Source of the DNA: an uncultured Verrucomicrobiota bacterium
GTDB taxonomy: Bacteria > Verrucomicrobiota > Verrucomicrobiia > Chthoniobacterales > SZAS-18
NCBI GenBank assembly: GCA_937873255.1
Contig: CALMVM010000210.1
Span: forward strand, 1 to 11,716
DNA: 11,716 bases
Direction of reading: 5' to 3'
Under the pieces are notes generated by a model that saw only the letters and a list, made by a program, of their open reading frames with translations, had not been told where the DNA came from and did no database searches. This document shows positions 6,398-11,716 of this stretch, piece by piece. Numbering within the stretch: position 1 is the first letter of the stretch; the number at the start of each line of letters is the position of its first letter. A program made the position numbers and the translations under genes.

Positions 6398-7093
6398 TCA
6401 GCGGCTGGCGATCCGCCCCCTCCGGTTGGCCCCGGGTGTTTTTGACGGGTACATGCGCTCCAGCACCTTGGGCAGATCCTTTTCCACGAAGTCGTGGGTG
6501 TCGCCGTGCTCGAACAGGTGTGTGCCTTTTTCGGCGAGCACCAGATGCGCGAGGCCGTGCACCGTGCACATGGCTCCGAAGAAATCGGCGGCGTCCTCGA
6601 AGCGGTCCAGGTCCATCGCGGCCTTGCCGTGGTAGGCAGCCACGGCGGCATCAAAGCGCGTGCCCGGCTTGAGGCGCGTTTCCTCGTAGCGCGGATGTTC
6701 GCGATCCACCAACTCGTGGCGAAACATGAGCCGAAAGTGGCCGGGATGATCCACGGCGAACCGCACGAACGCCAGGCTCAAGGCGCGCAGGTTCTGGGCA
6801 GGATCGTCCGACGGCTCGATGCGCTCCAGATATTCGCTCAGCCGCTCGTAGGCGAGCAGGGCTACTTCCGTGAGCAACCCCTTGGCGCTGCCGAAGTGGT
6901 GGGCCGGCGCGCTCTGGGACACGCCCGCGCGCTGGGCGGCGGCGCGCAGCGAAAAGCCTTCGATGCCTTCCTGGACGATGATCTCCTCGGCGGCCCGGAT
7001 GAGCGCCGCGCGCAGGTCGCCGTGGTGGTAGGTAGCCCGTCCACGGCTTTTGGGCCGCTTGATCTTGACGGCGTTCAAACTTGATCTTGACAT
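6398..7093 (-). CDS. TetR-family regulator with WHG-type C-terminal domain (second)
   Basis: A 231-residue TetR-type regulator. A basic N-terminal tail leads to 'TYHHGDLRAALIRAAEEIIV' and the helix-turn-helix 'FSLRAAAQRAGVSQSAPAHH' (about residues 47-66), continuing 'FGSAKGLLTEVA'. The C-terminal domain matches the WHG-type TetR domain: 'FVRFAVDHPGHFRLMFRHEL' (about 109-128) and 'AMCTVHGLAHLVLAEKG'. The ATG at 7093 lies inside a 22-bp tandem repeat and is in frame only because the repeat is duplicated. A TTG at residue 6 is an alternative start present in either arrangement. The last 15 or so residues ('PSKTPGANRRGRIASR') look less conserved than the rest. It is divergent from two SDR genes at 7162 and 8039, which are the likely targets. 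The ligand is unknown. Confidence 0.9.
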   Translation of the reverse strand: MSRSSLNAVKIKRPKSRGRATYHHGDLRAALIRAAEEIIVQEGIEGFSLRAAAQRAGVSQSAPAHHFGSAKGLLTEVALLAYERLSEYLERIEPSDDPAQNLRALSLAFVRFAVDHPGHFRLMFRHELVDREHPRYEETRLKPGTRFDAAVAAYHGKAAMDLDRFEDAADFFGAMCTVHGLAHLVLAEKGTHLFEHGDTHDFVEKDLPKVLERMYPSKTPGANRRGRIASR

Positions 7094-7101
7094 GGTTCAA
7101 A
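7058..7101. repeat. 22-bp tandem duplication across the tetR start
   Basis: Two abutting 22-bp units, 7058-7079 and 7080-7101, share CTTGATCTTGAC and TTCAAA and differ only in a four-base centre (GGCG against ATGG). A degenerate third copy may lie at about 7108-7128 (roughly 14 of 20 positions with one gap). The second unit carries the tetR ATG on the minus strand. Each unit ends in GTTCAAA or a relative, so the array might also be a regulator-binding site. Confidence 0.8.
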
Positions 7102-7122
7102 TCTTCGCTGATTTGTGCAGCG
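7098..7122. promoter_or_regulatory. Candidate TetR operator in the second tetR-SDR spacer
   Basis: CAAATC (7098-7103) and GATTTG (7110-7115) form an 18-bp palindrome with a 6-bp centre. It overlaps a second inverted repeat CGCTG/CAGCG (7106-7110 with 7118-7122). Both lie between the divergent starts at 7093 and 7162. On the minus strand TGTAAT (near 7138-7133) is a fair -10; I found no good -35 partner. The operator call rests on position and symmetry. Confidence 0.4.
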
Positions 7123-7161
7123 TTCAGATTACATCCTACCATGCAACCCAACGAGAATACG

Positions 7162-8010
7162 ATGAAAAAGACCTGGTTTGTCACCGGCGCTTCCCGCGGC
7201 TTCGGCCGCACCTGGACCGAAGCCATCCTCCACCGCGGTGACCACGTCGCCGCCACCGCCCGCGACGTGGCGAGCCTGGCCGACCTCAAGGCACGCTTCG
7301 GCGACGCCGTGCTGCCGCTGGCCCTCGACGTGACCAACGAAGAACAGGTGCGCCAAACGGTGGCGCAGGCGCACGCCCACTTTGGCAAGCTCGACGTGGT
7401 GCTCAACAACGCGGGCTACGCTCTAGTCGGCACGGTGGAAGAAGTCGGCGTGGATGAAGTGCGTGCCATGTTTGACACGAACTTCCTCGGTACGCTGCGG
7501 GTCATCCAGGCCGCCCTGCCGCTGCTGAGGCAGCAGGGCAGCGGCCACCTCGTCGGGGTGTCCAGCACGCTCGGGCACGTGGCGATGCCGCTCAGCGGCC
7601 TCTACTGCGCCACCAAGTGGGCCTTCGAGGCGCTGCACGAGAGCCTGGCGCAAGAGGTCAAGAGCTTCGGCCTCAGGGTGTCGATCATCGAACCCGGGGC
7701 CTACGCGACCAGCTTCGGCAGCCCCGCGTCGTTGAAGATGTCGACGGGCAAAGAGGAGTACGCCACCCTGCGCGAGCAGGTGATCAGCGCGTTGATGGGC
7801 ATGAAGCGCGGCGATCCGGAGGCGACGTCAGAGGCCGTTTTCCAGCTCGTGGATGCGCCGGAGCCGCCGTTGCGCCTCATCCTCGGCAGCGAAGGGGTGC
7901 CGTGGCTGCGCGGCGTGTACGCAGAGCGTCTCGCCACCTGGGAGGCGTGGGAAGCCGTCTCCAGCGCCGCGCAGGGCACCAAGCCCGAGACCGCGGCGGC
8001 TGCCTCGTAG
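7162..8010 (+). CDS. Classical SDR oxidoreductase (first of tandem pair)
   Basis: A 282-residue NAD(P)-dependent dehydrogenase/reductase of the classical SDR type. It shows 'TGASRGFG' (residues 8-15, cofactor loop), 'ATARDVASL' (about 31-39, Arg favouring NADP), 'LDVTN' (55-59), 'NNAGYA' (82-87), 'TNFLG' (Asn107), Ser135 and the catalytic pair 'YCATK' (Tyr148, Lys152), so the active site is intact. The later 'IEPGAYAT' is the usual PG region after the active site. The start is taken as the ATG at 7162, giving 'MKKTWFVTGAS' as in close relatives; the open frame extends to 7081 and another ATG lies at 7141, but these would add non-conserved residues from the operator region. GAGAA just upstream is a weak ribosome site. 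It is followed 28 bp later by another SDR gene. Substrate unknown. Confidence 0.92.
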   Translation: MKKTWFVTGASRGFGRTWTEAILHRGDHVAATARDVASLADLKARFGDAVLPLALDVTNEEQVRQTVAQAHAHFGKLDVVLNNAGYALVGTVEEVGVDEVRAMFDTNFLGTLRVIQAALPLLRQQGSGHLVGVSSTLGHVAMPLSGLYCATKWAFEALHESLAQEVKSFGLRVSIIEPGAYATSFGSPASLKMSTGKEEYATLREQVISALMGMKRGDPEATSEAVFQLVDAPEPPLRLILGSEGVPWLRGVYAERLATWEAWEAVSSAAQGTKPETAAAAS

Positions 8011-8038
8011 TCCAACTTTCTGCAAAAAGCGCGACACT

Positions 8039-9019
8039 ATGAATCCTCAGCAACACCCCATCGGAACTCCTTTCACGGCAGCATCAACCGCCGACGAAGT
8101 TTTGGTAGGCCTTGATCTCTCCGGCAGCAACGTCATCATCACCGGTGGACACGCCGGGCTCGGCCTGGAGGCCACCCGCGCGCTCAGCAAGGCCGGGGCT
8201 TCCATCACCGTGGGGGCACGCCAGCCGGAGCGTGCCGCCGCCGCGGTCGCTGGCCTTGAGCGCGTGGAGGTCAGCCAGCTGGACCTCCTCGACCCTGCGT
8301 CCATCGACGCTTTTGCAGCCCGCTGGCTCGGTTTGGGCCGCCCGCTGCATGTCCAGATCAACAACGCGGGGCTGCCGGCCCCGCCCCAGCGGGTGGTGGA
8401 TGCGCGCGGCTACGAGGCGCAGTTTGCCACCAACCACCTGGGCCACTTCCAACTCACCCTGGCCCTGCGGCCCGCCCTGCGCGCCGCGCAGGGCGCCCGG
8501 GTCGTCAACGTGTCCTCCGGTGCCCAGCGCTTTGCGGACATCCGGTGGGATGACCCGCATTTTACCACCGGCTACCAGCCCCGCGCGGCCTATGCCCAGT
8601 CCAAGCTCGCCAACGTGTTGTTCGCCGTCGAACTCGACCGCCGCTGGGCCAGCGAGGGCATCCGCGGCTACGCCGTCCATCCAGGCGTTGTGGTCGGCAC
8701 GGCCCTTAACAGTTCGGCGGGCAAGGACGCGTTGCGCACCATGGGGCTCATCAACGAAGCCGGCCAGCCGATCATCGATCCCGCGCGGGGAAAGAAGACG
8801 CCCCCTCAGGGGGCCAGCACCATCGTGTTCGCGGCCACGAGCCCCCTGCTGTCGCAAATCGGCGGCGTGTATCTGAAGGACAACGACGTTTCGCGCATCG
8901 ACGACGAACCAAAGCCTCTGACGGCCGAGAGCATCCCGTCCGAGGTCCGGTCGCAATCCATCGACCCGCAATCCGCCCGGCGGCTCTGGAAACTCAGCGA
9001 GCAGATGCTCAAGACGTAG
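8039..9019 (+). CDS. SDR oxidoreductase, retinol-dehydrogenase-like (second of tandem pair)
   Basis: A 326-residue SDR resembling the retinol dehydrogenase / WW-domain oxidoreductase-like group common in bacteria. An N-terminal extension of about 30 residues precedes 'VIITGGHAGLG' (TGxxxGxG at 35-42), then 'VGARQPERA' (about 58-66), 'LDLLDPASI', 'INNAGL' (107-112) and 'FATNHLGHFQLT' (about 129-140). Catalytic residues are present: Ser160 in 'VNVSSGAQ', Tyr185 and Lys189 in 'YAQSK'. The 25-residue Ser-Tyr spacing is normal for this group. 'YAVHPGVVVGTAL' follows. It starts at the ATG at 8039, 28 bp after the preceding SDR, without a clear Shine-Dalgarno sequence; a longer in-frame opening to 7853 lies inside the previous gene. 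Both SDR genes are probably one transcript controlled by the divergent TetR. Substrate not predictable. Confidence 0.92.
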   Translation: MNPQQHPIGTPFTAASTADEVLVGLDLSGSNVIITGGHAGLGLEATRALSKAGASITVGARQPERAAAAVAGLERVEVSQLDLLDPASIDAFAARWLGLGRPLHVQINNAGLPAPPQRVVDARGYEAQFATNHLGHFQLTLALRPALRAAQGARVVNVSSGAQRFADIRWDDPHFTTGYQPRAAYAQSKLANVLFAVELDRRWASEGIRGYAVHPGVVVGTALNSSAGKDALRTMGLINEAGQPIIDPARGKKTPPQGASTIVFAATSPLLSQIGGVYLKDNDVSRIDDEPKPLTAESIPSEVRSQSIDPQSARRLWKLSEQMLKT

Positions 9020-9370
9020 AGCCTTGTGAGGAGCGGCATCGCATCGGAAACCACACTCGGAAGACAGGGACCTCGTACGTCGGTGGAGACAGTACCCTCG
9101 CCATGGATGCTAGCGGTTCTGCCGGTTAGTCCCTGTCCGCCTTCAATGGAGTCTTGAATGCTCGTATTGAGCCGAGCATACCGGCTACTTAGTTTCAGCG
9201 TCAAAAAGGTGGTTATTGGGATGCTATTCAACCACTGCTAAACGTCATACATCCGGAGGACGAGTCCCAGCGTAAGGGCGTCGCTTCAAAGCACACATGC
9301 ATCCTCATCATTGAGTTGCAAATAGTTACTGTTCAATATCCTGTGTAATAATCATTATTGCAAATAGTTT

Positions 9371-9400
9371 TTAGGATTCTGAGTAAAACGCCGTTATTAT
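9371..9400 (+). promoter_or_regulatory. Possible promoter in the AT-rich island
   Basis: TATTAT at 9395-9400 matches five of six -10 bases. The best -35 at a suitable distance is TTAGGA (9371-9376, 18-bp spacer), which matches only three. If used, transcription would begin close to the first hairpin and give a leader of about 170 nt before the SDR-like gene. A promoter for an alternative sigma factor could equally lie here. Confidence 0.3.
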
Positions 9401-9407
9401 TGGCAAT

Positions 9408-9468
9408 TCATCGAATCCGATGAGTCAGCGGCTGTTAGCAGCCTCCGAGGTTTGCTTGGGCAGCAAAC
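9408..9468 (+). other. Three consecutive hairpins upstream of the SDR-like gene
   Basis: Hairpin 1: TCATCG-AATC-CGATGA (9408-9423). Hairpin 2: GGCTG-TTAG-CAGCC (9430-9443). Hairpin 3: GTTTGCT-TGGGC-AGCAAAC (9450-9468). Their stems of 6, 5 and 7 bp are all perfect, have 4-5 nt loops and are separated by only 6 nt. This could be a structured 5' leader or small RNA. I cannot match it to a known riboswitch class. Confidence 0.5.
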
Positions 9469-9567
9469 GAACTGGCTTCGTGGGATCGCAAAATTTTGAA
9501 ACAGTGGCGTGCAGAGTCCTTAAGTAGGAGCGGCTTCCTCTATCGTGACCGCAGGGAAGGGAGCCAA

Positions 9568-9597
9568 ATGACTCGATATGACGCCTCCTCAAAGTGA
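9568..9597 (+). CDS. Possible 9-codon leader ORF overlapping the SDR-like start
   Basis: An ATG at 9568 with a good purine-rich ribosome site (AGGGAAGGGAG at 9553-9563) opens a 9-residue frame, MTRYDASSK, ending at the TGA 9595-9597. It overlaps the SDR-like start (9578) out of frame. The ribosome site is better spaced for this ATG than for the SDR-like one, so translation may be coupled. It may also be chance; the SDR-like start cannot be moved upstream because an in-frame TGA lies at 9569. Confidence 0.3.
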   Translation: MTRYDASSK

Positions 9598-10387
9598 GTC
9601 TGCAAATCGTCCGCTGGCACTAGTGACCGGTGCCTCCAGCGGCATCGGTGCGTCCCTCGCCCGGGAGTTGGCCCGCGCTGGCCACGATCTCGTGCTCGTT
9701 GCTCGGCGCAAGGCCCTGATGTTGGCGCTGGCAGAAGAATTGGGGGGCTACCAGGTGAACGTCACCGTGATCGCCGCCAACCTCGGCGTCGTCGGTGCGG
9801 CGTGCCGTCTGGTCGCCGAGTTGGAACGGCGTGGGATCGCCAGCGTCGACGTGCTGGTCAACTGCGCTGGCTTTGGCGACTACGCGGATTTCGCCTGGGC
9901 CGAGGCAACGAAGCTTTCCGAGATGATCCAAGTCAACGTCACCGCTTTGACCGAACTGACGCGCGTGCTCCTGCCCGGCATGATGGCGCGGAAGCGTGGC
10001 CGGGTGCTGCTTGTCGCCGGTGTAGTTGGCCTCGCCCCGGGGCCGGGCGCGGCGGTCTTTCATGCGACCAAAGCCTATGTGCTCAGCTTGGGCGAGGCGT
10101 TGCATTACGAATTGCGTGGTACGGGCGTCCACGTAACCACGGTCTGCCCAGGTCCCACGCAGTCGGGCTTTCTGGCGGCTGCCGGTGGCGACGCAAGCCA
10201 TGCCGGCCTCTGGTCTCGCTGGGGCGTGATGACGCCCACGACCGTGGCCCGGCAATCCTTTGAGGCCCTCGCTGCCGGACAGCGTCTCCTGCTGCCGGGA
10301 TGGCTCAACAAGCTGCGCGCCCTGTCCCTGCGCTTGGTTCCACACTCGCTGGCGTTTGCGTTGGCGGATGGACTCCGGCAGAGGTAG
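9578..10387 (+). CDS. SDR-fold protein with substituted catalytic Ser and Tyr
   Basis: 269 residues with a clear classical-SDR fold: 'LVTGASSGIGASLARELARA' (residues 15-34, intact cofactor loop), 'DLVLVARRK' (37-45), 'DVLVNCAGFG' (91-100, Cys for the usual second Asn), 'MIQVNVTALTELTR' (Asn120 intact) and 'VCPGPTQSGF' (about 189-198). The active site is abnormal. The YxxxK motif reads 'FHATK', so Tyr is Phe161 while Lys165 remains, and the Ser 13 residues earlier is Gly148 in 'LLVAGVVG'. The Asp near the adenine pocket is also Asn69 ('AANLG'). These are what SDR catalysis needs, so the protein is probably not an ordinary oxidoreductase and may be a cofactor-binding sensor or scaffold. The frame is intact, which argues against a fresh pseudogene. 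The sigma factor gene follows after 54 bp. Confidence 0.85.
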   Translation: MTPPQSESANRPLALVTGASSGIGASLARELARAGHDLVLVARRKALMLALAEELGGYQVNVTVIAANLGVVGAACRLVAELERRGIASVDVLVNCAGFGDYADFAWAEATKLSEMIQVNVTALTELTRVLLPGMMARKRGRVLLVAGVVGLAPGPGAAVFHATKAYVLSLGEALHYELRGTGVHVTTVCPGPTQSGFLAAAGGDASHAGLWSRWGVMTPTTVARQSFEALAAGQRLLLPGWLNKLRALSLRLVPHSLAFALADGLRQR

Positions 10388-10441
10388 GGAAGGTGATACG
10401 ACATTCACCACCGCCGCAACGATCTAACCAAAGAGGAAACC

Positions 10442-11188
10442 ATGAGAGAGAATCCAGGCACCTTGCAAGCGGGCGGCGCGCCTTTTCATACCACGCACTG
10501 GAGCATGGTGGTGCAGGCCATGGAAAGTCAGCCGCCCGTGTCCGCCCAGCGGGCCCTGAGCGACTTTTGTCAGGCGTACTGGCCACCCCTCTACACGTTC
10601 GTGCGCCGCCGTGGTCACTCGCCCGCCGACGCGCAGGACTTGGTGCAGGGGTTCTTCGCGCACCTGCTCGCGCAGGACACGCTTGACCGCGCTGATCGCC
10701 AGAAGGGCAAGCTGCGCACCTTCTTGCTCGGCGCGCTCCGGAACTATCTGGCCGATGCCTACGACCGCTCCCACGCCCTCAAGCGGGGTGGGGGACACCA
10801 GATCATGTCTATGGACGACCAACTCGTGGCCGCCGAGGCCGCGCTGGTGGCGGGTCAACGGTTCGACGATACCAGCAGCTACGACCGGGCCTGGGTGTCC
10901 ACGCTGGTGGACCGGGCGTGGCAGCGGCTGGAGGAAGAGTTCGCCACGGAGGGCAAGACGGCCACGCTAACCGAGTTACGCCCTTTTTTGGTCGGCGGAG
11001 CCGATGTGCCGAGCCAGGAAACGGTGGCAGCCCGTTTGGAGTTGCCCTTCGCCACGTTGCGCACGGTGCTGCGGCGCACCCGCCAACGCTACCGTGACGC
11101 CGTCCGCGAAGAGGTGGCGAGCACGATGATCGATCCCTCGGAAGTGGACGACGAGTTGCGCTACCTCTATCGGCTGCTGCTGAGTTGA
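10442..11188 (+). CDS. ECF-type RNA polymerase sigma factor
   Basis: A 248-residue sigma factor of the extracytoplasmic-function type, longer than typical ECFs because of an insert between its two domains. It starts with 'PFHTTHWSMV', a hallmark of a group I know mainly from Verrucomicrobiota and relatives. Region 2 (about 40-115) shows 'LSDFCQAYWPPLYTFVRRRG', 'ADAQDLVQGFFAHLL' (core-binding DxxQxxF helix) and 'LRTFLLGALRNYLADAYDR' (-10 recognition). Region 4 (about 160-225) ends with the HTH 'SQETVAARLELPFATLRTVL' and 'RRTRQRYRDAVREEV'. The tail 'DPSEVDDELRYLYRLL' is also typical. The ATG at 10442 has GAGG a few bases upstream. There is no anti-sigma gene here; a Ser/Thr kinase begins 50 bp downstream and is the probable controlling partner. 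Confidence 0.93.
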   Translation: MRENPGTLQAGGAPFHTTHWSMVVQAMESQPPVSAQRALSDFCQAYWPPLYTFVRRRGHSPADAQDLVQGFFAHLLAQDTLDRADRQKGKLRTFLLGALRNYLADAYDRSHALKRGGGHQIMSMDDQLVAAEAALVAGQRFDDTSSYDRAWVSTLVDRAWQRLEEEFATEGKTATLTELRPFLVGGADVPSQETVAARLELPFATLRTVLRRTRQRYRDAVREEVASTMIDPSEVDDELRYLYRLLLS

Positions 11189-11198
11189 ACCGGAAATT

Positions 11199-11222
11199 CG
11201 AGGCTGCCAACCCTCTGCCTCG
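11199..11222 (+). other. Small inverted repeat between sigma factor and kinase genes
   Basis: CGAGGC (11199-11204) and GCCTCG (11217-11222) form a perfect 6-bp stem with a 12-nt loop, just after the sigma stop and before the proposed kinase start. It could modulate expression of the kinase relative to the sigma factor, but it is short enough to be chance. Confidence 0.2.
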
Positions 11223-11238
11223 CTGATACCCTCGTCGT

Positions 11239-11716
11239 GTGCGTGCCGACCCTGCTGCTGGAGGAGACGCGCCTGTCGAGGCGACCGATCTTTCGACCGC
11301 CGAAAACAAGACGCGGGCGTCATCGGACGGCGAGATCTGCGCCGGGTGCTGTCTGCCTTTGACGGAACGCGGCGTGCGGGGCGAATGCCTGCGTTTCGCG
11401 TTGCGGATGGTCCTCGGCGGCGAAGAGGACGAGGAGCAAGATGGCCACGCGGAAGAGGCGACGGCACCGGAGGACCCTGCGACTCACGTCCGGCGTTACG
11501 GACACTTCGAGGTGGCACGAGGGTATGACGGTCTACTGGCAGAGTTGGGCAGCGGGGCGATGGCGACCACCTACCGTGCGTTGGACACGATCCTCCGCCT
11601 GCCCGTGGCCCTGAAGGTCATCAACCAGAGCGTCGGTGGCCACCCGGACGCCCGCGCCCGGTTCCTGCGCGAGGCGCGCGCCGCCGCCCGCCTCCAGCAC
11701 CCCAACGTGGCGAGCG
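11239..11716 (+). CDS. Ser/Thr protein kinase (PknB-like), N-terminal part
   Basis: The frame runs to the window end, giving 159 residues of a Hanks-type kinase. A Cys-containing head resembles the zinc-ribbon of related kinases: Cys34-x2-Cys37, then Cys50 with Phe53 where the fourth Cys is expected. An acidic linker follows. The kinase domain begins around residue 92 ('RRYGHFEVA'), with 'LAELGSGAMATTYRALD' (glycine loop 103-109, third Gly replaced by Ala109), 'LPVALKVINQ' (catalytic Lys126) and 'RARFLREARAAARLQHPNV' (Glu of helix C). The catalytic loop lies beyond the window. An in-frame TGA at 11224 and absence of an ATG before the Cys motif make the GTG at 11239 the best start; its ribosome site is weak. 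It probably phosphorylates the sigma factor or senses its signal, by analogy with other ECF-kinase pairs. Confidence 0.88.
   Translation, partial: MRADPAAGGDAPVEATDLSTAENKTRASSDGEICAGCCLPLTERGVRGECLRFALRMVLGGEEDEEQDGHAEEATAPEDPATHVRRYGHFEVARGYDGLLAELGSGAMATTYRALDTILRLPVALKVINQSVGGHPDARARFLREARAAARLQHPNVAS

Larger units (their letters stand above)
9020..9577. other. Long intergenic region with AT-rich island and hairpins
   Basis: 558 bases without a recognised gene. The first third is ordinary GC-rich sequence containing a 9-bp inverted repeat, GACAGGGAC (9063-9071) with GTCCCTGTC (9129-9137). About 9300-9410 is strikingly AT-rich for this window, with a 12-bp direct repeat TTGCAAATAGTT (9316-9327 and 9358-9369) and a palindrome AATAAT-C-ATTATT (9347-9359). 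Then three hairpins follow in a row (9408-9468). The last part leads to the SDR-like gene. It may hold the promoter and leader of the SDR-like, sigma and kinase genes. Confidence 0.6.

Noticed and set aside
6123..6654. Overlapping minus-strand frames in the convergent gap and tetR end
   Set aside because: They are out of frame with tetR and have no domain; a degraded transposase was considered, but no motif supports it.
7081..7161. Upstream starts (7081, 7141) for the first tandem SDR gene
   Set aside because: They add residues encoded by the operator and repeat region; the family begins right before the strand leading to TGxxxGxG, as with the ATG at 7162.
9406..9470. Integron attC site or insertion-sequence end
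   Set aside because: The hairpins lack the conserved attC core sites and long imperfect stem, and no transposase or target-site duplication is visible nearby.
1..11716. CRISPR array, tRNA, rRNA or prophage genes
   Set aside because: No regularly spaced repeats, no cloverleaf or rRNA-like sequence and no phage-type genes were seen on either strand.

Overview
This GC-rich, gene-dense bacterial window carries ten complete genes, two partial edge genes and several regulator-oxidoreductase pairs. The most useful taxonomic clue is at the right end. An ECF-type sigma factor is followed closely by a Ser/Thr protein kinase with a Cys-containing head, a pairing I associate with Verrucomicrobiota and, less specifically, Planctomycetota or Acidobacteriota. 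Shine-Dalgarno sequences are weak or absent before many starts. A soil-type Verrucomicrobiota is the best guess, but it is an inference. I see no CRISPR, tRNA, rRNA, intact transposase or prophage gene.

Layout. (1) 1-312: C-terminal part of an isochorismatase-like hydrolase, then a non-coding stretch with inverted repeats (313-679). (2) 680-2337: an atypical SDR/epimerase-like gene (minus) divergent from a TetR regulator (plus). Between them lies a clear promoter overlaid by two near-identical palindromic sites. (3) 2338-2674: no recognised gene. (4) 2675-5967: a minus-strand run of NADP-binding reductase-like protein, nitroreductase and glutathionyl-hydroquinone reductase, divergent from a LysR regulator. 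(5) 5968-6397: non-coding, with hairpins after both convergent regulator genes. (6) 6398-9019: a second TetR regulator (minus) divergent from two SDR genes in tandem (plus). A 22-bp tandem duplication straddles the TetR start. (7) 9020-9577: a long intergenic region with an AT-rich island and three consecutive hairpins. (8) 9578-11716: an SDR-like protein whose catalytic Ser and Tyr are replaced, then the ECF sigma factor and the start of the kinase.

How the parts may work together. Three times a one-component regulator faces a redox gene or operon across a short divergent spacer, and each spacer holds an inverted repeat that could be the regulator's operator. The likely theme is ligand-controlled detoxification or redox metabolism of small carbonyl, quinone or nitro compounds. 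The right end is a different unit: the SDR-like protein, sigma factor and kinase read in the same direction with short gaps and may form a signalling operon behind a structured leader. The most unusual observations are the SDR-like protein with a lost active site upstream of the sigma factor, its structured leader with a 9-codon overlapping ORF, the repeat-born TetR start codon, and the twin operator at 1684-1727.
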